Positions 1 to 10,309 are shown, numbered from the stretch's first letter. The stretch is DNA of 64,000 nucleotides from Paracoccus sp. MA (GCF_020990385.1 NZ_CP087599.1:496001-560000); one strand, 5' to 3'. Program-made: numbers and translations. The notes: a model not told the origin generated them from the sequence alone.

Positions 1-2613
1 CATCGTCTGAAGCAGCGGCACCGACAGCTTGCCTGTGGTGCGGCCGCGCAAGTCGCGCAGCAGGTCGACCTGCAGCGCATGGATGTCGTTCATCGGGGCG
101 CGGACCCGCTCGAACCGGTCGCGCATCATGGGGAACCGCTCGGCCAGCAGCGCCTCGCCGGTCAGCCAGAGCAGCGCCCGTTCGCTGCGGCGGTATTCGG
201 CCTGCACCGCGCCCAGGATCGCGTCGCGCAGCCCGGCATCCTCGACCAGCGAGGCATAGCGGGCGGCGATCCGCATATCCGCCTGGAACAGCGATTTCTC
301 GACCTCGTCCACGATCAGCTGGAACAGCGCCGAGCCGCGCAGCATGCGCCGCAGCAGGGCCTCGCCCTCGGCCCCGCGCACCTTGCGGAAGCTGTCGATG
401 GCGGTGCCGAAGCCGTACCAGCCGGTGATCAGGTGGCGGTTCTGCGACCAGGCGAAGACCCAGGGGATCGCCCGCAGGTCGTCAAGCGACTTGGCCCCGA
501 AGCGGCGGGCCGGGCGCGAGCCGATCTTCAGCATCGCCAGCTCCTCGACCGGGCTGGCCTGCTGGAAATAGCTTACGAAGCCGGGCTGGCCCAGCAGGGT
601 AGCATAGGCGGTCTGCGACATGCCCGCCAGGCCTTCCAGCGCATCGTCGAATTCCGGCGTCGCCGCGGTCCGCGCCGGCGCCGGCGCCGCGCTGTGCAGC
701 AGCACCGCCGAGGTCAGCACCTCGAGCGTGTTCAGCGCCGTGCCGCGGTTCGCGTATTTCGACGACACCACCTCGCCCTGTTCGGTGATCCGCATCCGGC
801 CCGAGACCGTGCCGGGCGGCTGCGCCGCGATGGCGCGCTCGGTCGGGGCGCCGCCGCGGCTGACCGAGCCGCCGCGGCCGTGGAAGAAGGCCGGGCGCAT
901 CCCGTGGCCGGCCAGGGCGCGGGATATGCTGCGCTGCGCCCGCTCCAGTTCCCAGGTCGAGCTGACGAAGCCGCCGTCCTTGTTGCTGTCGGAATAGCCC
1001 AGCATCACCTCGAACCGGTTGCCGCCGCGCGCCTTCAGGCTGCGGCGCGCCAGCGGCACCTGCAGCAGCTCGGACAGGATCGCGGGCGCGGCGCGCAAAT
1101 CGGCGATGGTCTCGAACAGCGGCACCACGCGCAGGTCCAGGGTCTCGGCGCCGAAACCGGCATGGCGGGCCAGCAGATAGACACCGAGCAGATCGTCGGT
1201 CGAGCGCGTCATGGACAGGATGAACGGGCCGAGCGCATCGCGGTCCACGCCCTCGCCCATGTCGTGCATCAAGCGCAGCAGCGCCAGCAGTTCCTGACCG
1301 GCCTCGCTCAGTCGGGCGGGATCGACCTCTGGCAGCGCCGGGCTGGACAGGTCGGCGCGCAGCCGCTCCGACCAGGCGCATGAGCCGTATTGCGGCGCGG
1401 GGCCGCCGTCGCCGGCCCAGATCTCGGCCAGCACTGCGGTCGTCACCGTCGAGTTCTGGCGGATGTCCAGCGTCGCGGTGCGAAAGCCGAAGGTCTGCGC
1501 CTGCCAGCGGATCGGGCGGACATGGCGATGCGCCAGATGCGCGGCGCCGATGGCGTGCAACCCGTCCTCGACCACCTTCAGGTCGGCGATGAAGTCGCTC
1601 AGGAAGCGATAGCCGCCAGTCTGGTCGCGCAGCGCCCGGATCTGGTTGCCGATGACCGTCAGCGCCTGGCGGAAGACCTCGCCCGGGTTGCGGCTGCGGC
1701 ATTCGGGGCGCTCGGCGATCAGGGCGTCCAGCGCGATGCCCTCGGCCCCCGGAACGGCGACGATGGAGGAACTGATGCTGATGCGGGCCCCGGCCTCGCG
1801 CAGCCCGTCCAGATAGCGGTCGAGGATCGCCTGCCGGTTGCGGGCCAGCGCGTCGCTGGTCGCTTTGGTCGTCGCGTTGGGATTGCCGTCCCGGTCGCCG
1901 CCGATCCAGCTGTGAAAGCGGATCTCGGGCAGGGTGCCGGGGTCGAAGCCGGCGGCCAGATAGCGGTCATAGAGCAGCGGCACCGCGTCATAGATGCTGT
2001 CGCGAAAGAATTGCAGCCCCCATTCGATCTCATCCGACAGCCGCGGGCGTTCCAGACGCAGCTCGCCGGTCATCCAGAGCAGGTCGATCTCGCTGCGCAG
2101 GTCGTCGGTCAGCTGCGCCCGTTCCCGAGGCGTCCAGCGTTGCGTCTCCAGCGCCACGAGATTGCGATAGATGCGGCGATGGATTTCCAGCACGGTGACG
2201 CGCTTGGCCTCGGTCGGGTGCGCGGTGAGCGTCGGCCCCACGCAGATGCCGTCCTCTGCGCCGCTGGCGCCGATCCGGGCCGCGGCGCCCAGCTCGGCCC
2301 GCGCCTTGGCGAAGCTGCCGGGCACGGTCGCCGGGCCCGACTCGGTCTCGGCTTGCCGCCGCTCGCGCATGGCCACGTTCTCGTCGGCGATGCGCAGCAG
2401 CTGGAACCAGATGTTCAGCGCCTGAAGATAGGGCACCGCCGCATTGTCGCGGGGGATCGCGACCGGCGCAGCGGAATCGAGGCTGGCGGCCACCTGCGGC
2501 GCGCGGCGCAGAAGCACCTCGCGCCAAAGCTGGCGCAGCGTGCGCCTCAGCGTCTCGGCATAGGCATCGGCGCCGCCGTCCGGTCCGGGCTGGAAGTCCC
2601 GCGCGCGTGCCAT
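1..2613 (-). CDS. ppc: Phosphoenolpyruvate carboxylase, 3' part cut by window edge
   Basis: The reading frame starts at ATG 2613 and is open to base 1, so about 870 codons are present and the C-terminus lies outside the window. It fixes bicarbonate onto PEP to give oxaloacetate, the carboxylation step of the serine cycle. Family signatures are visible: LTAHPTEAKR (catalytic His, about residue 113), FHGRGGSVSRGG and GYSDSNKDGG. The start overlaps the hprA stop by one base (TGATG), so the two are translationally coupled at the end of the serine-cycle operon. This supports an assimilatory rather than purely anaplerotic role. Identity is secure; the serine-cycle role is inferred from neighbours. 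Confidence 0.96.
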   Translation of the reverse strand, partial: MARARDFQPGPDGGADAYAETLRRTLRQLWREVLLRRAPQVAASLDSAAPVAIPRDNAAVPYLQALNIWFQLLRIADENVAMRERRQAETESGPATVPGSFAKARAELGAAARIGASGAEDGICVGPTLTAHPTEAKRVTVLEIHRRIYRNLVALETQRWTPRERAQLTDDLRSEIDLLWMTGELRLERPRLSDEIEWGLQFFRDSIYDAVPLLYDRYLAAGFDPGTLPEIRFHSWIGGDRDGNPNATTKATSDALARNRQAILDRYLDGLREAGARISISSSIVAVPGAEGIALDALIAERPECRSRNPGEVFRQALTVIGNQIRALRDQTGGYRFLSDFIADLKVVEDGLHAIGAAHLAHRHVRPIRWQAQTFGFRTATLDIRQNSTVTTAVLAEIWAGDGGPAPQYGSCAWSERLRADLSSPALPEVDPARLSEAGQELLALLRLMHDMGEGVDRDALGPFILSMTRSTDDLLGVYLLARHAGFGAETLDLRVVPLFETIADLRAAPAILSELLQVPLARRSLKARGGNRFEVMLGYSDSNKDGGFVSSTWELERAQRSISRALAGHGMRPAFFHGRGGSVSRGGAPTERAIAAQPPGTVSGRMRITEQGEVVSSKYANRGTALNTLEVLTSAVLLHSAAPAPARTAATPEFDDALEGLAGMSQTAYATLLGQPGFVSYFQQASPVEELAMLKIGSRPARRFGAKSLDDLRAIPWVFAWSQNRHLITGWYGFGTAIDSFRKVRGAEGEALLRRMLRGSALFQLIVDEVEKSLFQADMRIAARYASLVEDAGLRDAILGAVQAEYRRSERALLWLTGEALLAERFPMMRDRFERVRAPMNDIHALQVDLLRDLRGRTTGKLSVPLLQTM

Positions 2614-3584
2614 CAGTTCACACGGTCGCGCGGTTCGCGGCCCTCGAAAAAGGCCACGAGGTTCTCCATCACCCGCAGGCCCATGGCGTCGCGCGTCTCG
2701 CGCGTGGCGGAACCCAGATGCGGCAGCATGACCAGGTTGTCGGCGCCCAGCAGCGCATAGGGGATGTCCGGCTCGCCCTCGAACACGTCCAGCCCGGCGC
2801 CGCCGATGGTGCCGAACCACAACGCCTGCGCCAGCGCGTGCTGGTCGATCACCTCGCCGCGGGCGGTGTTGATCAGGCAGCCGTCCGGCTTCATCAGCCC
2901 CAGGCGGCTCGCGTCGATCAGGTGGTGGTTCTCGGCCCCGCCCGGGCAGTGCAGAGATACGAAATCGCAGCGCGGCAGCAATTCGTCGATGGTGCCGACC
3001 TGCTCGGCACCGAACTCGGCCAGGGTCTCGGGGGCGACGGCGGGGATGTTCTGCACCACGATCTTCATGCCGAAGCCGAAATGCGCGCGCCGCGCCATGG
3101 CCTGCCCGATCCGGCCGAAGCCGACGATGCCCAGCGTCGCGCCCGAAACCTTCTTGCCGATCATGTGGGTCGGGCGCCAGCCGGTCCATTTGCCGGCGCG
3201 CAATTCCCGCTCGCCCTCGCCGGCGCGGCGCGCGACCATCAGAAGCAGGGTCATGGCAAGGTCGGCGGTGCATTCGGACAGCACGTCGGGCGTGTTGGTG
3301 ACGGTGATCCCGCGGGCGCTGGCGGCGGCCAGGTCGATATGGCTGAAGCCGACGCCGAAATTGCCGAGGATCTTCGTGCGCGGGCTTGCCACGTCGAAGA
3401 CAGGGGCCGACAGCCGGTCGGTCACCGTGGGAAGCACCGCGTCGTAATCGCGGAGCGCGGCTTTCAGCTGGTCGGCGTCCAGCGGCAGATCGTCCCGGCT
3501 GACGGTGAGGTCGAAGACCTCACCCAGCCGCGCTTCGATCGCCTCGGGCCACCGTCGGGTCAGAAGTACCTTGGGCTGTGCCAT
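2613..3584 (-). CDS. hprA: Hydroxypyruvate reductase (D-isomer 2-hydroxyacid dehydrogenase)
   Basis: A 323-residue NAD(P)H-dependent enzyme predicted to reduce hydroxypyruvate to D-glycerate after serine transamination. The Rossmann motif GFGRIG lies at residues 155-160 with GATLGIV before it. The catalytic triad of the family is present: Arg242 (NTARGEV), Glu271 (VFEGEP) and His289 (LPHLGSAT). The start is 9 bases after mtkB and the stop overlaps ppc. The sequence alone would also fit glyoxylate reductase or another 2-hydroxyacid dehydrogenase; position between mtkAB and ppc makes HprA the best reading. Confidence 0.88.
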   Translation of the reverse strand: MAQPKVLLTRRWPEAIEARLGEVFDLTVSRDDLPLDADQLKAALRDYDAVLPTVTDRLSAPVFDVASPRTKILGNFGVGFSHIDLAAASARGITVTNTPDVLSECTADLAMTLLLMVARRAGEGERELRAGKWTGWRPTHMIGKKVSGATLGIVGFGRIGQAMARRAHFGFGMKIVVQNIPAVAPETLAEFGAEQVGTIDELLPRCDFVSLHCPGGAENHHLIDASRLGLMKPDGCLINTARGEVIDQHALAQALWFGTIGGAGLDVFEGEPDIPYALLGADNLVMLPHLGSATRETRDAMGLRVMENLVAFFEGREPRDRVN

Positions 3585-3593
3585 CTCGACCTC

Positions 3594-4484
3594 TCAGGCA
3601 AACTGTTTCATCGACCGGGCGATGGTCTCGCCGATCATCGAGGGATGTTCGGCGACGGTGACCCCGGCGGCGGTCAGGATCTCGACCTTTTCGCTGGCGC
3701 TTTCGCCGAAGGCCGAGATGATGGCGCCGGCATGGCCCATGGTGCGGCCCTTGGGCGCGGTCAGCCCGGCGATATAGGCGACCACCGGTTTCTTCATGTG
3801 GTCGCGGATATAGCCGGCCGCATCCGCCTCTTGCGGGCCGCCGATCTCGCCGATCAGGCAGACCAGTTCGGTCTGGTCGTCCTGCTCGAAGGCCATCAGG
3901 ATGTCCTTGAAGGACGAGCCGTTGATCGGGTCGCCGCCGATCCCGACCGAGGTCGAGACGCCGATGCCCAGATCCTTCAGCTGCTGCGCCGCCTCATAGC
4001 CCAGCGTGCCGGACCGCCCGACGATGCCCACGTTGCCCGGCAGATAGATATGGCCCGGCATGATGCCCAGCAGCGCTTTGCCGGGGCTGATGGTGCCGGC
4101 GCAGTTCGGCCCGGTCAGCACCATGCGGCTTTCCCGGGGATAGCGATACATGTAGCGCTTGACCCGGATCATGTCCTGGGCCGGAATGCCGTCGGTCACG
4201 CAGACGCAATAGCCGATGCCGGCATCCGCCGCCTCCATGATCGAATCCGCGGCAAAGGGCGGCGGCACGATCACCAGGCTGGCATTGGCCCCGGTCGCCG
4301 CCACCGCCTGCTTGACGGTGTCGAAGACCGGCACGCCCTGCACCGTCTCGCCGCCCTTGCCGGGCACGACGCCGCCCACGACATTGGTGCCGTAGTCGAT
4401 CATCTCCTTGGTGTGGAACTGCGCAAGACGCCCGGTAATGCCCTGAACGATCACGCGGCTTTCATTGTCCAGATAGATGCTCAT
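3594..4484 (-). CDS. mtkB: Malate-CoA ligase (malate thiokinase) alpha subunit
   Basis: A 296-residue protein of the succinyl-CoA synthetase alpha family. It has the CoA-binding start (VIVQGITGRLAQFHTKEM), the TGPNCAGTISPG loop and the phospho-histidine motif GHAGAII. Together with MtkA it forms malyl-CoA from malate, ATP and CoA. Ordinary succinyl-CoA synthetase (sucCD) normally sits with the TCA-cycle genes, whereas here the pair is directly linked to mcl, hprA and ppc, which favours malate as substrate. The ATG overlaps the mtkA stop by one base. Confidence 0.92.
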   Translation of the reverse strand: MSIYLDNESRVIVQGITGRLAQFHTKEMIDYGTNVVGGVVPGKGGETVQGVPVFDTVKQAVAATGANASLVIVPPPFAADSIMEAADAGIGYCVCVTDGIPAQDMIRVKRYMYRYPRESRMVLTGPNCAGTISPGKALLGIMPGHIYLPGNVGIVGRSGTLGYEAAQQLKDLGIGVSTSVGIGGDPINGSSFKDILMAFEQDDQTELVCLIGEIGGPQEADAAGYIRDHMKKPVVAYIAGLTAPKGRTMGHAGAIISAFGESASEKVEILTAAGVTVAEHPSMIGETIARSMKQFA

Positions 4485-5680
4485 CAGATCGCCTCCGCCT
4501 TTTCCAGATTGGTTGCCCCGTCCGTCAGGGCGTTCACCGCCTTCTGCGCCGCGTCCATCAGGGATTTGGCGGCAATGACCGGCAGGCCGGATTGCTCGAG
4601 GATCCTGCGGCCCTCCTCGACATTGGTGCCGGCAAGGCGCACCACGACCGGCACCTCGACCGGGTTGGCGGTCAGGGCCTGGACCACGCCCTCGGCCACC
4701 CAGTCGCAGCGGTTGATGCCGGCGAAGATGTTGACCAGCACGGCGCGGACGTTCTTGTCCGACATGACCAGCCGGAACGCCTTGGCCACCCGCTCGGGCG
4801 TGGCGCCGCCGCCGATGTCGAGGAAGTTCGCGGGTTCGCCCCCGGCCAGCTTGATGGTGTCCATGGTCGCCATGGCAAGGCCGGCGCCGTTGACGATGCA
4901 GCCGATGTTCCCGTCCAGCCCGACATAGGACAGGCCACGGTCGGCGGCGCGGGATTCGCGCGGGTCCTCCTGCGACTTGTCGCGCAGCTCGCTGATCTGC
5001 GGATGGCGGAACAGCGCATTGTCGTCGAAGGTCATCTTCGCATCCAGCGCCAGGATGCGGTTGTCGCCGGTGACCACCAGCGGGTTGATCTCCACCATGG
5101 TGGCGTCGAGGTCGCGGAAGGCGCGATAGCAGCCGGTCAGCGTGCGGACCATCTGCTGGACCAGCGGGGCGGGGATGCCAAGCGCGAAGGCGATCTCGCG
5201 CGCCTGGAACTCGCGCAGTCCCACCGCCGGCTCGACGGCCGAGCGGACGATTGTCTCGGGCTTCTGGGCCGAGATGTCCTCGATATCCATGCCGCCCTCG
5301 GACGAGGCGACGATCATCACCCGCTGCGAGCCGCGGTCGAGGACGAAGCCCAGATAGATCTCGCGCGCGATGGGCACCGCGCCCTCGACATAGACGCGAT
5401 AGATGCCCTTGCCCTCGGGCCCGGTCTGATGCGTGACCAGCTTGCGGCCGAACATGGCCTCGCAGGCCTCCATGATCTCGTGATCGCTGTCGCAAAGCTT
5501 GACGCCGCCGGCCTTGCCGCGGCCCCCCGCATGCACCTGCGCCTTGACGATCCAGCGGTCGCCGCCCAGTTCGCGGGCGCGATAGGCCGCCTGTTCGGGG
5601 CTGTAGGCCAGCGCGCCGGGCGGAATGGCGACGCCGAAGCTCGCCAGGATTTCCTTGGCCTGGTATTCGTGAATATCCAT
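4484..5680 (-). CDS. mtkA: Malate-CoA ligase (malate thiokinase) beta subunit
   Basis: A 398-residue ATP-grasp subunit starting with the family hallmark [12 protein letters not shown]. The glycine-rich nucleotide loop is [12 protein letters not shown], and VEINPLVV and [14 protein letters not shown] lie in the C-terminal half. It activates malate to malyl-CoA with MtkB for cleavage by Mcl. The start is preceded by a GGAGG ribosome-binding site in the 18-base gap after the upstream aminotransferase. sucC is the alternative reading from sequence alone. Confidence 0.92.
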   Translation of the reverse strand: MDIHEYQAKEILASFGVAIPPGALAYSPEQAAYRARELGGDRWIVKAQVHAGGRGKAGGVKLCDSDHEIMEACEAMFGRKLVTHQTGPEGKGIYRVYVEGAVPIAREIYLGFVLDRGSQRVMIVASSEGGMDIEDISAQKPETIVRSAVEPAVGLREFQAREIAFALGIPAPLVQQMVRTLTGCYRAFRDLDATMVEINPLVVTGDNRILALDAKMTFDDNALFRHPQISELRDKSQEDPRESRAADRGLSYVGLDGNIGCIVNGAGLAMATMDTIKLAGGEPANFLDIGGGATPERVAKAFRLVMSDKNVRAVLVNIFAGINRCDWVAEGVVQALTANPVEVPVVVRLAGTNVEEGRRILEQSGLPVIAAKSLMDAAQKAVNALTDGATNLEKAEAI

Positions 5681-5698
5681 CTGACAATCCTCCCTGGA

Positions 5699-6940
5699 TT
5701 AGGCGTCGGCGTGGTCGTAATGGGCGCTCAGCACCGCCCGGACCCTGGCCATGTCGATATTCGCCCCCAGGTCCGCCATGGCATCGGCGAAGCGGGTGAC
5801 GATCTCGGTGATCGCGGGTTCGGAAAGCTGGTTGAGGATGCCGATGCGGACCTGCACGGGTTCCGAAAGCGTCGGCCAGATGCCGAAGCCCTCGGCGCGG
5901 CAGTTCTGCACCAGTTCCATCTCGCGTCCCGCCAGCGGCCCGGGCAGGTTCAGCACCACCAGGCTGGTCATGTTCGAGGTGACCTCGCAGCCCATGGCCT
6001 CGACCGCCGCGCGCAGGGCCTTTTCGTGGAAGGCATAGTCCTGGGCCCGCTTGGCGCGGCCGATCTGCAGGATGATGCGCAGCGCCTCGTGAAAGGCCGC
6101 CACCGCATAGCCGGAATGGGTGCGGTGATAGACGCCCTTCTCGACATCCTGGCCGTTGACGATCGCCCAGTGCCGCGCCTCGAGGATCGGGTGATGCGCA
6201 TAGGTGTGGCAGCCGTTCTCGCGCAGCTCGGCGATATAGCGGTCGCTGAAGCTGACCGGCGCATAGGTCAGCGGCAGGCACAGCACGCCCTTCTGCGGGC
6301 AGGAGGCCCAGCCGACCACGCCGGGATAGTCGTCGATCGAGAAATCCGCGATGCCCAGCGACGAGACCGCATCGACCAGCCCCAGCGCGCCGTGCCGCTG
6401 ACAGGCGTCCGAGAAGCCGCGCAGGTCGTTGATCCGGCCCGCGCCGGTTTCCCAATGCGCCATGAAGGCCCATTTCGGCTTGTGGCGGGCCAGCGCCGCC
6501 TCGATCACCTCGGCCGAGACGGATTGGCCATGCGGCACCTCGACCGTAGTGACCGAGGCGGGCTGCGGGTTCAGGGAATCCGCCCGCAATTCCTCGCGGG
6601 TCGAGGCCTTCATGCGGATCGACAGCCCGTCGATGCCCGAGAAGGTGCCGTTGGTGAAGACCACGACGCTGTCGCCGGGCAGGATCGCGCTCAGCATGCA
6701 GTCGAGCCCGGAAAAGCCGGTGCCGGCGACGCCGAAGGTGTGGATATTGCCGGTGCCCCAGACCTCGCGCAGCATGATCTTGCATTCGATCATCCCCCGC
6801 AGGACGTCGGCCTGCATGTGGTCGGCCAGTCCCGACTGGCAAAAGCGTTGCAGCACCCGCGCATCGGTATTGCCCGGGCCAGGCCCGGCGGCCAGCGTCT
6901 CGGGGATTTCGAGGGGCGGGAAAATGATCGTGTCCTTCAT
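5699..6940 (-). CDS. Class V aminotransferase, likely serine-glyoxylate aminotransferase
   Basis: A 413-residue PLP enzyme of the alanine/serine-glyoxylate aminotransferase fold. The visible signatures are HWETGAG (substrate and cofactor loop), VDAVSSLG (the Asp that pairs with the PLP ring nitrogen) and CPQKGV with the Schiff-base Lys. The start at 6940 is chosen because an upstream extension would run through the glycerate kinase gene. In serine-cycle operons this position is occupied by sga, which converts serine plus glyoxylate to hydroxypyruvate plus glycine. The sequence departs from the Methylobacterium SgaA I recall, mainly at the N-terminus, so substrate assignment rests on operon position. 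Confidence 0.78.
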   Translation of the reverse strand: MKDTIIFPPLEIPETLAAGPGPGNTDARVLQRFCQSGLADHMQADVLRGMIECKIMLREVWGTGNIHTFGVAGTGFSGLDCMLSAILPGDSVVVFTNGTFSGIDGLSIRMKASTREELRADSLNPQPASVTTVEVPHGQSVSAEVIEAALARHKPKWAFMAHWETGAGRINDLRGFSDACQRHGALGLVDAVSSLGIADFSIDDYPGVVGWASCPQKGVLCLPLTYAPVSFSDRYIAELRENGCHTYAHHPILEARHWAIVNGQDVEKGVYHRTHSGYAVAAFHEALRIILQIGRAKRAQDYAFHEKALRAAVEAMGCEVTSNMTSLVVLNLPGPLAGREMELVQNCRAEGFGIWPTLSEPVQVRIGILNQLSEPAITEIVTRFADAMADLGANIDMARVRAVLSAHYDHADA

Positions 6941-7032
6941 CGCGTCAACCTTTCGGAAAGAATGTTTGCCTGGGTGCCGTTGCGGGCGCGGCTGGACGGG
7001 GCCGGATGGTTCTTCACGGTTTCCTCCTTGGT

Positions 7033-8298
7033 TCAGGGGCAGAGCAGCAGGATCTGGACATCGGCGACATTGGTCCCGGTCGCTCCGGTCAGCAGCAGAT
7101 CGCCCGCGGCCTTCAGCGCCACGTGGCTGTCGTTGTTGGCCAGCAGCGCCGCGCCGTCGCGGCCGGCGGCGCGGATGCGGGCGGCGGTGCCCGCGTCCAC
7201 GATGCCGCCGGCGGCGTCGGTCGGGCCGTCGCGGCCATCGGTGCCGCCGGACAGGAAGACCCAGTCCCGGCCAAGGGCCGGCATCGTCAGGGCCACGCGC
7301 AGCGCCAGTTCCTGGTTGCGCCCCCCCAGCCCGGTTCCGACGACATTCACCACCGTCTCGCCGCCGAAGATCAGGCAGGCCGGCCGCCCGCGCGGCGCGT
7401 CCTGCGCCGCCGCGACGATGCGTGCCGCGGCCTCGGCCACCGCACCCACCAGCGCGTCGCAAAGGATCGCCGGGTTCAGGTCCGCCGCCGCCGCGGAAAT
7501 CGCCTCCAGGCTCTTGCGGTTCGAGCCGATCAGGTGGTTCCGCGCCTCGGGCAGGGCCGCAGCGGGACCGGACGCCTGGCCGCGGCCCAGATGCGCCCGG
7601 ACCTCTTCGGGCAGCAGCAGCCACAGGCCCCGCGCCTCGATCAGCGACCGGGCCTCTTCGATACTGCCGATCGGCGCCACGGTCGGCCCCGAGGCCACCA
7701 CCGCAAGGTCGTCGCCGATCACGTCCGACAGGATATAGGCCGTCACCGGCGCCGGCGCGGCGAAATGCAGCATGCCGCCGCCCTTCAGCCGCGACAGCTG
7801 CTGGCGCACGAGGTTGGCGGCGCGGATGTCAAAGCCGCGCTCCAGCAGCAGCCGGCCGACCGCGACCTCGTCTGCCAGCGTCAGGTCGCCCGCCGGCGCC
7901 GGCAGCATGGCCGAACCGCCGCCGGAGATCAGCGCGATCACCCGGTCCTGCGCCCCCGCCGCGCCCAGCAGGGCGATCACCGCCTTGGCCGCCGCGGCGC
8001 CGTCCTGGTCCGGGACCGGGTGGCCGGCGGCCATGACCATGGCGCCGGGCAGGGGCCGCCGGTTCTCGCGATTGGTTACCACCAGCGCCTGCACCGGCGC
8101 CGGTTCCAGCGCGTCCAGCATGGCCCCGGCCATCGCGGTCGCCGCCTTGCCGACCGCGACGACGATATAGCGGCCATTCGCGCCCAGGTCCGGCACCGGA
8201 TGCTGCCGCAGCGCGGCGCGCAGGGCTTGCGCCGGGTCGGCGGCCGCGCAGGCCGCCCGGAACAGCGTCTCGGCCCGGGATCTGAGCGCGGCGGACAT
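7033..8298 (-). CDS. gck: Glycerate 2-kinase, MOFRL family
   Basis: A 421-residue kinase that phosphorylates D-glycerate so carbon can leave the serine cycle as 2-phosphoglycerate. The VAVGKAATAM motif (Lys51) and the glycine-rich SGGGSAM (residues 125-131) are typical of the DUF4147/MOFRL glycerate kinase family; the C-terminal MOFRL part carries SGGTDGRDGPTDAAGG. The start is set at ATG 8298, which overlaps the mcl stop by one base; the longer open frame is only a shadow within mcl. About 90 bases separate its stop from the aminotransferase start. Confidence 0.9.
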   Translation of the reverse strand: MSAALRSRAETLFRAACAAADPAQALRAALRQHPVPDLGANGRYIVVAVGKAATAMAGAMLDALEPAPVQALVVTNRENRRPLPGAMVMAAGHPVPDQDGAAAAKAVIALLGAAGAQDRVIALISGGGSAMLPAPAGDLTLADEVAVGRLLLERGFDIRAANLVRQQLSRLKGGGMLHFAAPAPVTAYILSDVIGDDLAVVASGPTVAPIGSIEEARSLIEARGLWLLLPEEVRAHLGRGQASGPAAALPEARNHLIGSNRKSLEAISAAAADLNPAILCDALVGAVAEAAARIVAAAQDAPRGRPACLIFGGETVVNVVGTGLGGRNQELALRVALTMPALGRDWVFLSGGTDGRDGPTDAAGGIVDAGTAARIRAAGRDGAALLANNDSHVALKAAGDLLLTGATGTNVADVQILLLCP

Positions 8299-9278
8299 CA
8301 CGCGGCGCCGGCGATCTGCCGGGCCTTCTCGACCAGAACCTCGGCCTGGCGGATCGAGGCATAGTCGATCAGCCGCCCGTCCAGCGAGACGGCGCCCTTG
8401 CCTTCGGCCTCGGCCTCGGCCATCGCCGTCAGGATGCGCTGCGCCTTGGTGACCTCGGCGTCCGAGGGGCTCATCACCTCGTTGGCCAGCGCGATCTGGC
8501 TGGGGTGGATGGCCCATTTCCCCTCGCAGCCCAGCACGGCGGCGCGATAGGCGGCGGCCAGATAGCCCTCGCGGTCGCTGAAATCGCCGAAGGGCCCGTC
8601 GATGGGACGCAAGCCGTTGGCCCGCGCCGCGACGACCATCTTGGCGATGGCATAATGCCACATGTCGCCCCAGTGGCGCTGGCGGCCGCCATGCTCGTCG
8701 GGATCGGTCAGGACGGCGTAATCGGGGTTCACGCCGCCGATGATCGTGGTGCGCGCGCGGGTCGAGGCGGCATAATCCGCCACGCCGAAATGCAGGCTCT
8801 CGTTGCGTTTCGAGGCGGCGGCGATGGCGCTGACATTCTGCATCCCCAGGGCCGTCTCGATGATATGCTCGAAACCGATGCGCTTCTTCAGGCCCTTCGC
8901 GTCCTCGATCTGCGTGACGAGCATGTCCACCGCATAGACATCGGCGGCGGTGCCGACCTTGGGGATCATGATCAGGTCCAGCCGCTCGCCGGCCTGTTCG
9001 ACCACGTCCACGACGTCGCGATACATGTAATGCGTATCCAGGCCGTTGATGCGCACCGACATGGTCTTGCTGCCCCAGTCGATCTCGTTCAGCGCCCGGA
9101 TGATGTTCCGGCGCGCTTCGGCCTTTTCATCCGGGGCGACCGCGTCCTCGAGGTCCAGGAAGATGACGTCGGCCTCGGATTCGGCGGCCTTCTGGAACAT
9201 CTGCGGGGCGCTGCCGGGCACGGCAAGCTCGCTTCGGTTCAACCGCGCGGGGGCCTGTTCGATGACGTGAAAGCTCAT
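8298..9278 (-). CDS. mcl: L-malyl-CoA / beta-methylmalyl-CoA lyase
   Basis: A 326-residue CitE-family lyase, the usual length for Mcl1. It cleaves malyl-CoA to glyoxylate and acetyl-CoA, regenerating the glycine precursor of the serine cycle. The metal-binding segment FLDLEDAV is at residues 40-47, with the later acidic loop GFEHIIETALGMQN and the C-terminal GKWAIHPSQI. Direct linkage to mtkAB, which makes its substrate, supports the role. In relatives the same enzyme also serves the ethylmalonyl-CoA pathway (beta-methylmalyl-CoA), so dual use is possible. Confidence 0.93.
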   Translation of the reverse strand: MSFHVIEQAPARLNRSELAVPGSAPQMFQKAAESEADVIFLDLEDAVAPDEKAEARRNIIRALNEIDWGSKTMSVRINGLDTHYMYRDVVDVVEQAGERLDLIMIPKVGTAADVYAVDMLVTQIEDAKGLKKRIGFEHIIETALGMQNVSAIAAASKRNESLHFGVADYAASTRARTTIIGGVNPDYAVLTDPDEHGGRQRHWGDMWHYAIAKMVVAARANGLRPIDGPFGDFSDREGYLAAAYRAAVLGCEGKWAIHPSQIALANEVMSPSDAEVTKAQRILTAMAEAEAEGKGAVSLDGRLIDYASIRQAEVLVEKARQIAGAA

Positions 9279-9319
9279 ATCGGGTTCCTTCTTCCTTCGG
9301 TTCCAGTTCGCCGCCCCCG

Positions 9320-10210
9320 TCAGGAGGTCAGCCCTTCCGGTTCGGGCAGGCCATGTGCCCGCGAGCAGGCGGTGACGGTATTGGCCAGCAGGCAGGCGAT
9401 GGTCATCGGCCCCACACCGCCCGGCACCGGGGTGACGGCGCCCGCGACCGCCGCGGCGCTGTCGAAATCGACGTCGCCGACCAGCCGGGTCTTGCCCTCG
9501 TTCTCGATGCGGTTGATGCCGACGTCGATCACCGTGGCGCCGGGCTTGACCCAGTCGCCGGGGATCATCCGCGGCCGGCCGACAGCCGCGACCAGGATGT
9601 CGGCGTTGCGGCAGACCGCGGCCAGGTTCTTCGTGCGACTATGGGCGATGGTCACCGTGCAGCTGTCACCCAACAGCAGCTGCGCCATCGGCTTGCCGAC
9701 GATGTTCGAGCGGCCCACGATGACCGCGTTCAGCCCCGAGAGCGAGCCGTGATGCTCGCGCAGCATCAGCAGGCAGCCCAGCGGCGTGCAGGGCACCATG
9801 GATTTCTGCCCCGTCCCCAGCAGCCCGACATTCGAGATATGGAAGCCGTCCACGTCCTTCGCCGGGTCGATGGCGTTGATCACCACGTCCGGGTCCAGAT
9901 GCGCCGGCAGCGGCAGCTGCACCAGGATGCCATGCACCTCGGGATCGTTGTTCAGCTGCTCGATCAGCGCCAGCAGGTCCGCTTCCGAAGTATCGGCATC
10001 CAGCCGGTGCTCCCAGGAGTTCATCCCCGCTTCCAGCGTCGCCTTGCCCTTGGAACGGACATAGACCTCGCTGGCCGGGTCCTCGCCCACCAGCACGACT
10101 GCCAGTCCCGGGGTGATGCCGGCTTCCGCCTTCAGCCGTTCCACGGTCCCGGCCACCCGGTCCCGGACCGTTGCCGCAAAGGCCTTGCCGTCGATGATCT
10201 TGGCATTCAT
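9320..10210 (-). CDS. folD: Bifunctional methylene-THF dehydrogenase / methenyl-THF cyclohydrolase
   Basis: A 296-residue FolD. Tyr50 and Lys54 of the YxxxK catalytic pair lie in [18 protein letters not shown], the NADP-binding [12 protein letters not shown] and the C-terminal [10 protein letters not shown] are intact. It interconverts formyl-, methenyl- and methylene-tetrahydrofolate. It sits 41 bases upstream of mcl and 100 bases downstream of fhs in the same direction, so it probably provides methylene-THF for serine synthesis in place of the MtdA/Fch pair found in the Methylobacterium serine-cycle cluster. Confidence 0.95.
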   Translation of the reverse strand: MNAKIIDGKAFAATVRDRVAGTVERLKAEAGITPGLAVVLVGEDPASEVYVRSKGKATLEAGMNSWEHRLDADTSEADLLALIEQLNNDPEVHGILVQLPLPAHLDPDVVINAIDPAKDVDGFHISNVGLLGTGQKSMVPCTPLGCLLMLREHHGSLSGLNAVIVGRSNIVGKPMAQLLLGDSCTVTIAHSRTKNLAAVCRNADILVAAVGRPRMIPGDWVKPGATVIDVGINRIENEGKTRLVGDVDFDSAAAVAGAVTPVPGGVGPMTIACLLANTVTACSRAHGLPEPEGLTS

Positions 10211-10309
10211 TGTCTTCGCTTCCTGATAATGCGCCCGGTCCTGCGGCAGCCCTGGGCCACCGCCGCCGCAGCGTCGTTGGGTCGCTTGGTCGGGCGACGG
10301 GCCGGGCGG

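Noticed and set aside
1..1702. Several long plus- and minus-strand open frames over the ppc region
   Set aside because: They are in other frames of the PEP carboxylase gene; only the frame from 2613 carries the LTAHPTE and SDSNKDGG motifs.
4592..7738. Very long plus-strand open frame (over 1000 codons)
   Set aside because: It is antisense to mtkA, the aminotransferase and glycerate kinase; the composition is a typical high-GC shadow with no family motif.
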